From the NCBI GenBank assembly GCA_002747055.1, contig PDSQ01000007.1, positions 1 through 64,000 on the forward strand: 64,000 nt of DNA, given 5' to 3'. The DNA comes from Gammaproteobacteria bacterium (GTDB lineage: Bacteria; Pseudomonadota; Gammaproteobacteria; Pseudomonadales; Oleiphilaceae). Made by a program: the position numbers and the translations under genes. Each line of letters starts with the position of its first letter. Within the stretch, counting starts at the first letter, position 1. Under the pieces are notes generated by a model, which saw only the letters and a list, made by a program, of their open reading frames with translations, was not told where the DNA came from and did no database searches. This document shows, piece by piece, positions 1-8,976 of this stretch.

Positions 1-1
1 G

Positions 2-139
2 AAAAGCGAAGGTAAACTGGACGTGGATGTCTACAATGATCCCGACGCCGGTCTTATGCACGATGAGGACCTGGATATCGACGATGCGGTTAAAAAAGAA
101 ATGGCGGAGGCTGTTCGACAGGCACACACAAAATTATGA
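2..139 (+). CDS. C-terminal end of an unidentified protein (partial)
   Basis: An open frame enters from the left edge and stops at TGA 137-139, giving 45 residues. The tail is strongly acidic in its middle (HDEDLDIDDAV) and ends in a charged, probably helical stretch (KKEMAEAVRQAHTKL). The stop lies 38 bases before the start of the solute-binding protein, so the two may be co-transcribed. I do not recognise the family. It is read as coding because the frame is clean and the composition protein-like, but nothing upstream is visible. Confidence 0.55.
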   Translation, partial: KSEGKLDVDVYNDPDAGLMHDEDLDIDDAVKKEMAEAVRQAHTKL

Positions 140-177
140 TACAAGGACAACCACAATCGAACCAAGGGGTACTTACC

Positions 178-1131
178 ATGCTGAGAAAACAGATGATATT
201 TCGATGGATTATAGTGATAGCTGGCGTACTGACTTGCAGCCTGATCACACAACCACTCTATGCGCAGGAGTCAACGGGAGTGGTTATCGGCGATAAGGTA
301 ACGAAATCTCCATCGACACTGGAGGCGGTGGCCCATCGTGGTAGTTTGCGAGTGGCTGTCAATCCAAACTTCGCGCCCTTCTCCTATAAGAACGAAGCCG
401 GCAAACGCGTCGGTACCGATATCGATATGGCCACAAAGCTCGCCAATGCGCTGGGAGTAAAACTCGAGATCATCGTACCCGAATCTTTCGGTGAGCTGAT
501 CCCGATGTTGCAAAGTGGTCGCGTCGATGCTGTTATGGCTAATATGAGCATCACTTTCGAGCGCGCCAAATCGGTAAACTTTACCGATCCCTATGTTGAC
601 ACGGGTATCTCGATACTCAGCAATATCGCGGGGTTGTCAAGACTTGGCATTTTTCACCCGAAATCGTCACAGACCTTTCTCGAGGAGGTTAACGCCAAAG
701 CGCTTGGCAATCGGCTTACGATTGCTGTAACCGAAGGCAAGGCACCGCAGCAGGTGGCCACAGAGCTGTTTCCACAAGCCACAATCATGAGTTTTCCGAG
801 TAATGCAGAAGCCGCTGAAGCCACGCTCAAGGGCGATGCCCACCTTATGCTTCACGATGAAATATTTCTGAAAGTCTGGTTGCATGACAACGCCGAACGC
901 GCCGGTATCCGCCTGCGAGTCATCGATCCGCCGGTAAAACCGGATGTGTATGGTATCGCAGTCAAAAAAGGCGACTGGGAATGGCTGCAATTGCTCAACG
1001 TGTTCGTGCGTGATTTACGCAGAAATCACGAAATCATCAAATCGCTGGCGAGCTACCTGCCCAGCTTTGACAAGCGTATCCTGTCAGAAAAAGCCGTGCT
1101 GCGATTCGATGCTGAAGAGATGGACGACTGA
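178..1131 (+). CDS. periplasmic solute-binding protein, family 3
   Basis: 317-residue substrate-binding protein of the family-3 (amino acid/polar solute) type. An N-terminal signal peptide (positively charged MLRKQ, hydrophobic core, Ala-rich end near residue 29) directs export to the periplasm. The motifs LRVAVNPNFAPFSY, GTDIDMATKLA and RVDAVMANMSIT, with the later FTDPY, are typical of this fold. The ATG at 178 is preferred over one at 136 because AAGGGG lies 9 bases upstream and the signal peptide begins there. No permease or ATPase gene is beside it, so it may serve a transporter encoded elsewhere or act as a sensor. The substrate cannot be read from the sequence. Confidence 0.85.
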   Translation: MLRKQMIFRWIIVIAGVLTCSLITQPLYAQESTGVVIGDKVTKSPSTLEAVAHRGSLRVAVNPNFAPFSYKNEAGKRVGTDIDMATKLANALGVKLEIIVPESFGELIPMLQSGRVDAVMANMSITFERAKSVNFTDPYVDTGISILSNIAGLSRLGIFHPKSSQTFLEEVNAKALGNRLTIAVTEGKAPQQVATELFPQATIMSFPSNAEAAEATLKGDAHLMLHDEIFLKVWLHDNAERAGIRLRVIDPPVKPDVYGIAVKKGDWEWLQLLNVFVRDLRRNHEIIKSLASYLPSFDKRILSEKAVLRFDAEEMDD

Positions 1132-1214
1132 TCGAGGCCATTGCGGTAATCTTTGCCATCCAGCTGACCATTTAAAAGGTGTATTGTAGCCGACCAAGGT
1201 TTGTTGTGCTTTGC

Positions 1215-1240
1215 CCGATCACTCACTCGTGGGCGATCGG
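1215..1240. terminator. stem-loop between convergent genes
   Basis: CCGATC at 1215-1220 pairs with GATCGG at 1235-1240. The stem continues inward after one A-C mismatch through CTCAC/GTGGG with one G-T pair. It is followed by ACTTTTAC on the plus strand. It sits between the convergent solute-binding and lactate permease genes, where a bidirectional terminator is expected, but the T-tract is poor. Confidence 0.45.
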
Positions 1241-1253
1241 ACTTTTACCCTGT

Positions 1254-2849
1254 TTAGCTGACGTAACCAATGCGTATCAAGACAAAAGCAACCAATCCGG
1301 CAACGATACCGTAAACGATGGTTGGCCCAACGGTTTTGCGCAGTACCGCGCCTTCTTGATTGGTGACATTGAGTACGCCACAAACAGCGATAATATTGTT
1401 TAAACAAACCATATTACCCATTGCACCGCCGACCGACTGCAGTGCCAGAATCAAAGGTATCGACAAGCCTGTTGTTTCGGCGATGGATAGCTGAATGCCG
1501 CCAAAGGTCAGGTTCGATACCGTATTGGAACCGGAAAAAAACGAACCAATAGCACCCAGATAAGAGGAAAAATACGTCCAATTGGCGCCGGTAAGATCGG
1601 CAAAACCTGTACCGATGGTAATCACCATGGACTTTTCCCCGCCAGTCAGCATCAGTTTGACCATGATCAAGGCCCCTAACAGCGCTAAAAATGGCTTCTT
1701 CACCTGTTGCCAGCTGCTGCCGAAAATCTCTTTGCTTTGCGAGCCGCTTAAACGGAATAAAAACAGGCACAGCACCACGGTGACAACAAAGGGAATCAGC
1801 GATGGTACGTACAGTGTTTTATAACTGCTTGCCACCCCGGTGCCCAGAATATTGTTCAACGCAATAATGAGCGATTGACTGATTTCCAAGGTACCCAGTC
1901 CGCTCAGAGAAGTCGACAACCACTCGGTACTATCCGTCAGTAAACCTTTTATACCAAGTTGCGGAATTCGGGTAACCACCAAAATACCAATCAACATGGC
2001 CGTAGGGAACATCGCTTTAAAAACTTCAACGCCTGAAACGGCTTGTTTTTCTTCGGCGCCTTTGTTTTTTGCCAAACCGATGCCCAATTTCGCTATGCCG
2101 ATGGAAATCAGCATGCCGATAGCACCACCTACAAGGGCAGGGAACTCATAGTTTAGCTGGGCAATGAGAAAATAAGGAACGGTACAGGACAGAATACTTA
2201 AGTAAATGTAGATCAAGTTGCGGCGAATAGTCATCCAGTCGATAACGCACAGCAGAGCCAATATCGGAATCACCAAGGCCGCAACACAGTGAATCAATGC
2301 TGAAACTTGCCCGATTTCCATGGTCATCGCTTCGCTGAGATTGAGCGGTTCAAAGCCAAACCACGTTGGTGTGCCCACTGCCCCAAAAGAGACGGGTACC
2401 GTGTTAGCCATTAACGCAAACACCGCCACTCGCAGTGCTTTAAATCCCAAACCCATAAGTATCGGAGCGGCAATGGCTGCCGGAGTGCCGAAGCCGCTGG
2501 CGCCTTCTATCATAAAGGCAAAGGCCCAACCGATAATCATCAACTGAGCAACCGGATTATTGCTGATGTTACCCAGCCATTTGCGCAAGATGTCCGTTCC
2601 CCCGGAAACTTCCATCATACGGTTAAATAAAATGGCGCCGAAAATAATCGTAATCGGTGTCAGTGTGGCAATCATGCCCGAAATCACGTTGGCATTGACC
2701 ACGGTAAGGCCACTTTTAAAGTAAGTCAGCTGTAAGATATAAACCAGCACAGCAATTAGCGGAAGTGCAATATAGGACGGCAAGCCATTTTTCTTGACCA
2801 TCAAGAGAATTAGCAAAGCAATGGGAAGAATGCTCACTAGCAAAGACAT
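1254..2849 (-). CDS. lldP: L-lactate permease
   Basis: 531-residue polytopic inner-membrane protein of the lactate permease (LctP) family, which imports L-lactate or glycolate with protons. Family hallmarks are the long hydrophobic helices, the segment GWAFAFMIEGASGFGTPAA near residue 110, and the later FFSGSNTVSNLTFG and LALQSVGGAMGNMVCLNN. The ATG at 2849 is chosen because AGGTGG lies 5 bases upstream; a GTG three codons earlier overlaps that site. No lactate dehydrogenase gene (lldD or dld) is adjacent, so the physiological substrate is inferred only from the family. The T-rich 195 bases upstream probably hold its promoter. Confidence 0.93.
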   Translation of the reverse strand: MSLLVSILPIALLILLMVKKNGLPSYIALPLIAVLVYILQLTYFKSGLTVVNANVISGMIATLTPITIIFGAILFNRMMEVSGGTDILRKWLGNISNNPVAQLMIIGWAFAFMIEGASGFGTPAAIAAPILMGLGFKALRVAVFALMANTVPVSFGAVGTPTWFGFEPLNLSEAMTMEIGQVSALIHCVAALVIPILALLCVIDWMTIRRNLIYIYLSILSCTVPYFLIAQLNYEFPALVGGAIGMLISIGIAKLGIGLAKNKGAEEKQAVSGVEVFKAMFPTAMLIGILVVTRIPQLGIKGLLTDSTEWLSTSLSGLGTLEISQSLIIALNNILGTGVASSYKTLYVPSLIPFVVTVVLCLFLFRLSGSQSKEIFGSSWQQVKKPFLALLGALIMVKLMLTGGEKSMVITIGTGFADLTGANWTYFSSYLGAIGSFFSGSNTVSNLTFGGIQLSIAETTGLSIPLILALQSVGGAMGNMVCLNNIIAVCGVLNVTNQEGAVLRKTVGPTIVYGIVAGLVAFVLIRIGYVS

Positions 2850-3053
2850 GATAACCACCTGTTATTATTTTTTTTTTGATAAAAATAGGTCTTGCTCTTC
2901 GGCTTATTCGTTAAATACGGCCTAGTGCTTGACCTGCTGATTGATAAGCGACGACATTAGTGCCCTCTCCGTTTTGGGGTCGTACAAAACCAATCTGACC
3001 TAGCATCGTTTTGCGGTGCATCGCGTGCACCAATCATACTAACAATTGCTGAG

Positions 3054-3692
3054 TTAAATAAAGTACTCATCCAGTATTTGCGTGATTTGCCGCTGTACTT
3101 GATCCAGAGGCATCGAGGCATCGACCACCCTTATTCTTCCGTTGCTTTGGTCTACCCTGGATAAATACACTTCTCTTACACGACTAAAAAAATCAAACTT
3201 CTCTTTTTCAAAGCGATCCAGTGTGCCCCTTTTATTCGCTCGTTTGAGTCCCAACTCGATGGGCGCATCGAGAAGAATGGTAAGATCCGGCCTGAACGTG
3301 CCCTGAACATAATCTTCGAGAACCTGGATTCTAGCCATTTCAATCTTCCTGCCGCCACCTTGATAAGCATAGGTGGCATCGGTGAAGCGATCTGAAACCA
3401 CCCAGCAACCCGCATCGAGCCGGGGTTTGATAAATTGATCCAAATGCTGTGCACGTGCCGCGAACATCAGCAGCAATTCCGTCATAGGCGACACCGATTC
3501 TTCACGATGTTCCAGCAGTATATCTCTAATCGTTTCCGCCATTGGTGTGCCGCCTGGCTCTCGCGTTACGACACACTCAATACCCCTAAGGTCAATCTGT
3601 CTACAGATGAATTCGATATTCGTTGATTTTCCAACACCCTCAATTCCTTCAACCGTGATAAAATTTCCTGCGTTTATTTTGTTTTTTGGCAT
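3054..3692 (-). CDS. tmk: thymidylate kinase
   Basis: Phosphorylates dTMP to dTDP with ATP in the cytoplasm. At 212 residues it matches the family length when started at ATG 3692. The P-loop GIEGVGKST is at residues 16-24; TREPGGTP and the DR motif in SDRFTDATYAYQGGGR are the nucleotide- and dTMP-binding signatures. An in-frame TTG at 3737 would add 15 residues and overlap mltG; neither start has a good ribosome binding site. It follows mltG by 34 bases. The usual next gene, holB, is absent and the reading frame is followed by a spacer and the lactate permease gene. Confidence 0.94.
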   Translation of the reverse strand: MPKNKINAGNFITVEGIEGVGKSTNIEFICRQIDLRGIECVVTREPGGTPMAETIRDILLEHREESVSPMTELLLMFAARAQHLDQFIKPRLDAGCWVVSDRFTDATYAYQGGGRKIEMARIQVLEDYVQGTFRPDLTILLDAPIELGLKRANKRGTLDRFEKEKFDFFSRVREVYLSRVDQSNGRIRVVDASMPLDQVQRQITQILDEYFI

Positions 3693-3726
3693 AAGAAAAG
3701 AGTTACGATCAGGGTTGATGGAAAGT

Positions 3727-4800
3727 TCATTTATCAACAGGAAAATTGTTTTTTTTGACCGAGGTTGAAGTATAGGGTTTTTTACGACGATTTATTTGAA
3801 ATTTTCTTACAGCCGTATTGTGTTCAGCCAACGCATCGGAAAAATAGTGAGAACCATCGCCTTTGGCAACAAAGTACAATGCGCTGGTGTTTTCCGGATT
3901 GGCGGCGGCCAATAGCGATTGTCTACCCGGCATCGCAATTGGAGAAGGTGGCAGACCGTTGATCCTGTAAGTATTGTAGGGTGTTTTCTGCGTTAAATGT
4001 TTCCTTGTCAGATTACCGTCAAATGCCTCGCCTAGCCCATAAATTACGGTGGGATCAGTTTGCAAACGCATCCCTTTCTTCAAACGGGACGCAAACACGC
4101 CAGCGATCTTTTTGCGTTCGAGTTCGACAGCCGTCTCCTTTTCAATAATCGATGCCAAAATAAGTAGCTCGTAGGCATTTTTCAATGGCGCATCTTTTGA
4201 CGCTCCCTGCCAGGCTCGCTCAAGCTCGCGTTTCATTTTATCGGCGGCCTGAGTCAGCACTTTATAGTCGGTATCACCTTTTACGTAGTGATAGGTATCC
4301 GGAAACAACCACCCTTCCGGGTTTGATACAGTCAATTTCAGCAGTGACGCGATTTGAGCCGGAGTTGAATCACGCAACGTTTGCTTTAATTTTGAATGTT
4401 TTTGAAGTTCAGCCATATAATCGGTAAAACGCCATCCTTCGACAAAGGTAATGGGGTAATCTACCACTTTGCCACTACTGAACAATTTCATCAGTGATGG
4501 AAAGGTGAATCCGGGCATGATACGGTATTCACCCGCTTTGATTTGGGAACGTAGACCGGTATATTTCGCATAAAGGTTCAAGCCAAAATCATCATCGATG
4601 ATTCCATTCGATTTCAGCTCATTCAGTAGAGAAGTAAAGTTTTGCCCCTTGCTTATTTCAAAAATGACGGATCCGCCATTTACATATCGTGGTTTCTCGA
4701 TGATATCTTTCCAATAATTGTGGCTATACAAAGCCACGCCTATGCCGGTCAGAAACACAACAAGGGTGAGCAATTTCAGGCTCATTATTAATTTAGGCAC
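3727..4800 (-). CDS. mltG: endolytic murein transglycosylase
   Basis: 357-residue YceG-family lytic transglycosylase that cleaves nascent glycan strands at the outer face of the inner membrane. One N-terminal membrane helix (about residues 7-25) anchors a periplasmic domain. The catalytic glutamate lies in LASIIEKET at about residue 220, and the conserved YNTYRINGLPPSPIAMPG segment follows. The first candidate start is GTG 4800; ATG 4785 is an equally good alternative giving 352 residues, and neither has a clear ribosome binding site. In Pseudomonas fabF and pabC lie between acpP and mltG; here they are missing and the gap to acpP is only about 110 bases. Confidence 0.93.
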   Translation of the reverse strand: MPKLIMSLKLLTLVVFLTGIGVALYSHNYWKDIIEKPRYVNGGSVIFEISKGQNFTSLLNELKSNGIIDDDFGLNLYAKYTGLRSQIKAGEYRIMPGFTFPSLMKLFSSGKVVDYPITFVEGWRFTDYMAELQKHSKLKQTLRDSTPAQIASLLKLTVSNPEGWLFPDTYHYVKGDTDYKVLTQAADKMKRELERAWQGASKDAPLKNAYELLILASIIEKETAVELERKKIAGVFASRLKKGMRLQTDPTVIYGLGEAFDGNLTRKHLTQKTPYNTYRINGLPPSPIAMPGRQSLLAAANPENTSALYFVAKGDGSHYFSDALAEHNTAVRKFQINRRKKPYTSTSVKKNNFPVDK

Positions 4801-4840
4801 AATATTTAACTTAGAAAAAGACGCAGTCTATGCAAACGAA

Positions 4841-4897
4841 GCCAGGAAAAACCGCACCTGGTGAAAACACGTTGTAAGCACGGTTTCTTAGCCTGGC
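4841..4897 (-). promoter_or_regulatory. intercistronic stem-loop between acpP and mltG
   Basis: On the minus-strand transcript GCCAGG pairs with CCTGGC over the full element, and inside it AAACCG pairs with CGGTTT, separated by small internal loops; a short CACC/GGTG arm lies within. There is no U-tract, so this looks more like a processing or mRNA-stability structure than an intrinsic terminator. It would allow acpP mRNA to accumulate separately from mltG-tmk, but that role is inference. Confidence 0.4.
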
Positions 4898-4910
4898 GAA
4901 AAAGACTCTT

Positions 4911-5144
4911 TTACTGATTAGAGACGATATAATCGATTGCATCCTGGACAGTAGTCAACTTTTCGGCTTCCTCATCAGGAATTTCAGTCTCGAATTCTTC
5001 TTCTAACGCCATTACAAGCTCTACCGTATCCAAAGAGTCAGCACCCAAGTCTTCAACAAAAGCCGATGTACTTTGTACTTCTGTCTCTTTCACGCCAAGT
5101 TGTTCACATACGATTTTCTTCACTCGCTCTTCTACTGTACTCAT
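4911..5144 (-). CDS. acpP: acyl carrier protein
   Basis: 77-residue acidic protein that carries growing acyl chains on a 4'-phosphopantetheine arm. The attachment serine is Ser37 in [12 protein letters not shown], the family signature. Helix II ([14 protein letters not shown]) is strongly acidic, as required for docking to fatty-acid synthesis enzymes. GGGAA lies just upstream of the ATG at 5144. The gene follows fabG after a 151-base spacer that holds a candidate promoter, fitting the need for very high ACP expression. The expected neighbour fabF is not downstream. Confidence 0.98.
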   Translation of the reverse strand: MSTVEERVKKIVCEQLGVKETEVQSTSAFVEDLGADSLDTVELVMALEEEFETEIPDEEAEKLTTVQDAIDYIVSNQ

Positions 5145-5193
5145 ATTTCCCTCTCTAATTGCGGTTACCAGGCTATTGAGCGTGCTAGTCTAG

Positions 5194-5223
5194 TTTATAC
5201 CTATTGCTCAGACAAGCTACCAA
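5194..5223 (-). promoter_or_regulatory. candidate sigma-70 promoter for acpP
   Basis: Read on the minus strand, TTGGTA (5223-5218) and TATAAA (5199-5194) are separated by 18 bases, about 50 bases upstream of acpP. A second weaker pair (TTGTTT and TATATT, also 18 apart) lies farther upstream in the same spacer. Confidence 0.42.
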
Positions 5224-5295
5224 GCCCAATTTATACCCCAAAATATAAACTCTTTTCCGCCATAAAAACAATATTTCACTCAACACGAGCTTGAG

Positions 5296-6039
5296 CTACT
5301 GCATGTACAGGCCACCGTTTACCTGAATAGTTTCTCCAGTGATATACGTGGCCGAATCCGATAACAAGAAAGCGACCACTTCAGCCACTTCTTCGGCTTT
5401 ACCCATTCTTTGACACGGAATAGCCTGTTCAATCGCTTTACGCTGGTCGTCAGAGAGTTTTTGAGTCATATCAGTATCAATAAACCCTGGGGCGACACAG
5501 TTAACCGTAATCCCCCGACTAGCAATCTCTTTTGCCAAGGAACGGGTAAAACCTGCTACCCCGGCTTTTGAAGCTGCATAGTTGGTCTGCCCGCCATTGC
5601 CCATAGAGGCGACGACAGAACTAATATTGACTATTCTGCCCCATCGAGCCTTGGTCATCGCTTTTAATACTGCCTTGCTTGTTCGGTACATAGCACTGAG
5701 GTTGGTGTTTACAACCTCCAACCATTCTTCCTCTTTCATACGCAGCAGCAGATTATCTCGGGCAATTCCAGCATTGTTAACCAGGATCAATGGCTCACCA
5801 TAGGTAGATTTCACTTGATTGATCCCTTCCGCAACCGATAGCGAATCGGCCACATCGAGCACAATACCGCCACCGGGCCATCCCCCGGTTGCAAAGTATT
5901 GAGCGATATTCGAAGCCCCTTCCTCAGTTGTGGCGGCGCCTACCACAACCACACCCTTGCTGGCCAGGCTCTTCGCTATTGCCTTGCCGATTCCCCTGCT
6001 TGCACCGGTAACGAGAGCTACCTTCCCTTCCAACGACAT
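5296..6039 (-). CDS. fabG: 3-oxoacyl-[ACP] reductase
   Basis: 247-residue short-chain dehydrogenase that reduces beta-ketoacyl-ACP with NADPH in each elongation cycle. The cofactor motif TGASRGIG is at residues 11-18, NNAG near 88-91, and the catalytic residues are Ser141, Tyr154 and Lys158 in NISSVV and TNYAASK. The C-terminal TGETIQVNGGLYM is typical of FabG. ATG 6039 is preceded by GGAG 8 bases away, better than TTG 6045. It lies 74 bases after fabD in the same direction. Confidence 0.96.
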   Translation of the reverse strand: MSLEGKVALVTGASRGIGKAIAKSLASKGVVVVGAATTEEGASNIAQYFATGGWPGGGIVLDVADSLSVAEGINQVKSTYGEPLILVNNAGIARDNLLLRMKEEEWLEVVNTNLSAMYRTSKAVLKAMTKARWGRIVNISSVVASMGNGGQTNYAASKAGVAGFTRSLAKEIASRGITVNCVAPGFIDTDMTQKLSDDQRKAIEQAIPCQRMGKAEEVAEVVAFLLSDSATYITGETIQVNGGLYMQ

Positions 6040-6113
6040 AACCAATACTCCTTTTTTAAATTCTTATTGTTAAACCAAACTCACCAGAGTGTTACGCCAG
6101 ATGCAACAACGTG

Positions 6114-7037
6114 CTAAATCATTTCCAAATTTTCGATATCATTTAACGCCAGACATTGCATCTTCTTGGAAATTCTTTTATTCAAGCCCGTTAGTACTTT
6201 GCCTGGACCGCACTCTAGCATTTTTTTAGTTGGCCCCTCAGCGATGCGCTGCACCGTTTGTTTCCAAAGCACAGGCGAATGAACTTGAAGCGCCAGCTTG
6301 TCTCTGATGGATTCTACGTTAGTTGCCGTTTGTGCATCGACATTGTGAATAACTGGAAAAGCAGGTACATTTATGGTCAGTTTCTGAAGACGCTGACTGA
6401 GCTTTTCAGCTGCTGTTTTCATTAAGCTTGAATGTGCAGGCACACTGACAGGTAAAAATAGCGCCCGCCTGGCACCCGCCTCTTTCAAACACCGAATTGC
6501 CTGCGCAACGGATTCTTTTTGCCCGGCTATTACCACCTGGCCTGGCGCATTATAATTAACCGGTTCGACAATTCCTCCGGTAGCTGCGACAATATCGCCA
6601 CAGTGCTTTTCTATCGTGGCATCATCAAGACCAAGCACTGCGGCCATCGCCCCAACACCTTCGGGAACGGCATTTTGCATCAGTTGGCCACGATACCTGA
6701 CTAACGCAACGGCATCCTCAAATGCAATCGACCCGGCACATACTAAAGCCGTGTATTCACCAAGACTATGTCCGGCTAAAACCAATCCGGATGTATCTAT
6801 TTTGTCTCTTACCAATTGCCATATCGCATATCCGGCAACCAATACCGCTGGCTGGGTAACTTCTGTCAGCCCCAGGCGCTGTTCAGGTCCATTTACACAA
6901 AGATCGTACAAGTCGTAGCCGAGAATGTCAGATGCAGTGTCGTAGAGCGGTTTTATCTCGGATTTTGTTTCGTAAAAATCTTTCATCATCCCGACAAACT
7001 GGGAACCTTGACCCGGAAATACAAATGCTAAACTCAT
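6114..7037 (-). CDS. fabD: malonyl-CoA:ACP transacylase
   Basis: 307-residue enzyme transferring malonyl from CoA to ACP, the committed supply step for fatty-acid elongation. The N-terminal FVFPGQGSQ, the nucleophile Ser91 in GHSLGE and the catalytic His region PAHSSLM are all present, as is GQVVIAG. The ATG at 7037 gives the usual MSLAFVFPGQGSQ start; the upstream extension to 7079 has no family counterpart. It lies between plsX and fabG. No fabH is found beside it, as in Pseudomonas but unlike E. coli. Confidence 0.96.
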   Translation of the reverse strand: MSLAFVFPGQGSQFVGMMKDFYETKSEIKPLYDTASDILGYDLYDLCVNGPEQRLGLTEVTQPAVLVAGYAIWQLVRDKIDTSGLVLAGHSLGEYTALVCAGSIAFEDAVALVRYRGQLMQNAVPEGVGAMAAVLGLDDATIEKHCGDIVAATGGIVEPVNYNAPGQVVIAGQKESVAQAIRCLKEAGARRALFLPVSVPAHSSLMKTAAEKLSQRLQKLTINVPAFPVIHNVDAQTATNVESIRDKLALQVHSPVLWKQTVQRIAEGPTKKMLECGPGKVLTGLNKRISKKMQCLALNDIENLEMI

Positions 7038-7130
7038 ATTGTTGGTTCTTGTTAACGCTGTGATCCACCCTGATGTCATTCAGGCGTTTAAAGCTTAAGG
7101 TACCTTGAAAACCCAACACCAAACAAGCGA

Positions 7131-8186
7131 TTATACTAGCCAATCATCCAGTTTCTCGTTGATTCTTGCCGGAATTTCTTTTTCCGCGGCATCGATCGCT
7201 TGTTCGATCGCTTTTTCAAAAGCGAAGGCATCGGCCGCTCCGTGGCTCTTTATCACTACCCCTTGCAGTCCTAGAAATATCGCGCCGTTGTGATAAGACG
7301 GTGCCAGTTTTTTGCGAATAGTATTGAATACAGGTTGCGCAAAAAAACCCACTAACCGGCCGTACCAGCTACTCCGAAATACACTCTTCGCTACGCTTAG
7401 TGCCAAAGAGACGACACCTTCACTCGTTTTTAGCGCGACATTCCCTACAAACCCGTCACAAACGATGACATCGGCGGCCCCGGTGAATATATCCCCGCCT
7501 TCGACAAACCCGGTATAGTTCAAATCATCCGACTCATTCAAGAGGTGTGATGCCAGGCGTACTTGCTCATTTCCCTTCACTTCCTCTTCACCGACATTGA
7601 GTAGCGCGACTCTGGGTTGTTCTATACCCAGCTCAAACTGTGCAAGCATCGACCCCAACAATGCAAATTGAAACAGGTGCTCGGCAGAACTATCGACATT
7701 TGCGCCTAAATCCAGGATCAAACAAGATGATCGCCCGGAAGGGATTCGCTTACTGATTGCAGGTCGATCGATGCCAGGCAACATACGCAGTATGGAACGG
7801 CCCAATATCATTAACGCCCCGGTATTACCTGCGCTGACACAGCCATTGGCTTTGCCTTCTTTTACCAGTCTTAGAGCCGCTGCCATCGAGGATTGCTGCT
7901 TTCGGCGTAACGCATAGGATGGTTTGTCATCCATGCTGACTACGTCAGGGGCATGCTGCACAACAAGATTGCGAGAAGCCCGCTCGGTTAACAAAGCATT
8001 AAGGACAGCCTCGTCGCCGACAAGGATAATTTTTACTGAAGGGTTCTTGGAAAGGAATGAAAGTGAGGATTTGACTGCGATTGCAGGCCCTAAATCCCCA
8101 CTCATTGCATCGACTGCGATGCACAGTTGATCTGCCAAATTAATCGTCCGACCGCTCAACCACTTGCTTGCCACGGTAAAAGCCAT
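7131..8186 (-). CDS. plsX: phosphate acyltransferase PlsX
   Basis: Makes acyl-phosphate from acyl-ACP for glycerol-3-phosphate acylation, linking fatty-acid and phospholipid synthesis; a peripheral membrane enzyme. Conserved segments include [22 protein letters not shown] and [16 protein letters not shown]. Length is 351 residues from ATG 8186, but that start lies 47 bases inside rpmF and adds residues the family lacks. TTG 8138, just after the rpmF stop, would give 335 residues and begin near the conserved core. Neither has a convincing ribosome binding site, so the start is unsettled. Part of the rpmF-plsX-fabD run. Confidence 0.93.
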   Translation of the reverse strand: MAFTVASKWLSGRTINLADQLCIAVDAMSGDLGPAIAVKSSLSFLSKNPSVKIILVGDEAVLNALLTERASRNLVVQHAPDVVSMDDKPSYALRRKQQSSMAAALRLVKEGKANGCVSAGNTGALMILGRSILRMLPGIDRPAISKRIPSGRSSCLILDLGANVDSSAEHLFQFALLGSMLAQFELGIEQPRVALLNVGEEEVKGNEQVRLASHLLNESDDLNYTGFVEGGDIFTGAADVIVCDGFVGNVALKTSEGVVSLALSVAKSVFRSSWYGRLVGFFAQPVFNTIRKKLAPSYHNGAIFLGLQGVVIKSHGAADAFAFEKAIEQAIDAAEKEIPARINEKLDDWLV

Positions 8187-8319
8187 CTGCGGTCACATGG
8201 TGCCTTCGGTGGGTCTCTCCGGTAGTTGGATCGATAGACAATGTTGCGCCGGTTAGCGCGTCGTGAGAACGTCTCATCCCGCGCTTGGATCGTGTTTTAC
8301 GGTTCTTTTGAACTGCCAT
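8140..8319 (-). CDS. rpmF: 50S ribosomal protein L32
   Basis: 59-residue basic ribosomal protein. The frame begins [20 protein letters not shown] and continues [25 protein letters not shown], which is the standard L32 layout. This copy has no CxxC pairs, so it is the zinc-free type. It lies 20 bases after yceD and overlaps the longest reading of plsX by 47 bases. The yceD-rpmF-plsX order is widely conserved in gammaproteobacteria. Confidence 0.97.
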   Translation of the reverse strand: MAVQKNRKTRSKRGMRRSHDALTGATLSIDPTTGETHRRHHVTADGFYRGKQVVERSDD

Positions 8320-8339
8320 TTTACTTTACTCCCGCCTGC

Positions 8340-8867
8340 TTATTTCTTGACTTTCAATTCTGATAAAACGTTAAATGGGTTGGATTTTTCAGCTAACTGG
8401 TCAGATGATCGATCATCTTCGTCATCCGCCTTATAGTCCACACTGCATTCACCTGGTTCATGATACGCAAATGTCGGAAGTGCCAGCAAAATCTCTTCTT
8501 CCACCATTTCTGCAATATTCAAGTCATAACCATCGACTAGATAAGGATCATATTCTCGTGGAAGATTTTTCGCGTTATCGTCCGAAAAAACGATAGCGAG
8601 ACCAATCTCCGCTTTTAGCTTATAAGACAGATCGCCTAAACATCGCTGACATTCAAGAATCAAATCGACTTGAACAGAACCAGTGACGAAAATACGTCCT
8701 TGCTCATCTTTACCAAACAAAAGCCAAACTGTTGCATCACTTTGATTCGACCGAATCAACCCGGCCAGTCTAGTGAAACGCGCAAAGGGAATCACCCCTT
8801 CCAGTTCGATATTTTGTTCTGCAAATTTGATTGGATCTACAGATTCAGGTAAACCACTATTCGACAT
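8340..8867 (-). CDS. yceD: YceD/DUF177 family protein, 23S rRNA accumulation
   Basis: 175-residue protein of the DUF177 family, reported in bacteria and plastids to be needed for normal 23S rRNA accumulation. It has the CxxC motif ECQRCLGDL at about residues 71-79 and a C-terminal cysteine segment GECSVDY, with the acidic tail usual for the family. It starts at ATG 8867, divergent from yceF with about 110 bases between them. Linkage to rpmF directly downstream supports the call. Confidence 0.9.
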   Translation of the reverse strand: MSNSGLPESVDPIKFAEQNIELEGVIPFARFTRLAGLIRSNQSDATVWLLFGKDEQGRIFVTGSVQVDLILECQRCLGDLSYKLKAEIGLAIVFSDDNAKNLPREYDPYLVDGYDLNIAEMVEEEILLALPTFAYHEPGECSVDYKADDEDDRSSDQLAEKSNPFNVLSELKVKK

Positions 8868-8976
8868 AAGCGCGCAATTCTATTTATCCAGACCATTGAT
8901 GTCAAAATTTTATTGCAAAATCGACAAGTTAACGGATACTTTTTTCCAGTTTGCTCAGAATAAGACAGGAATGAAG

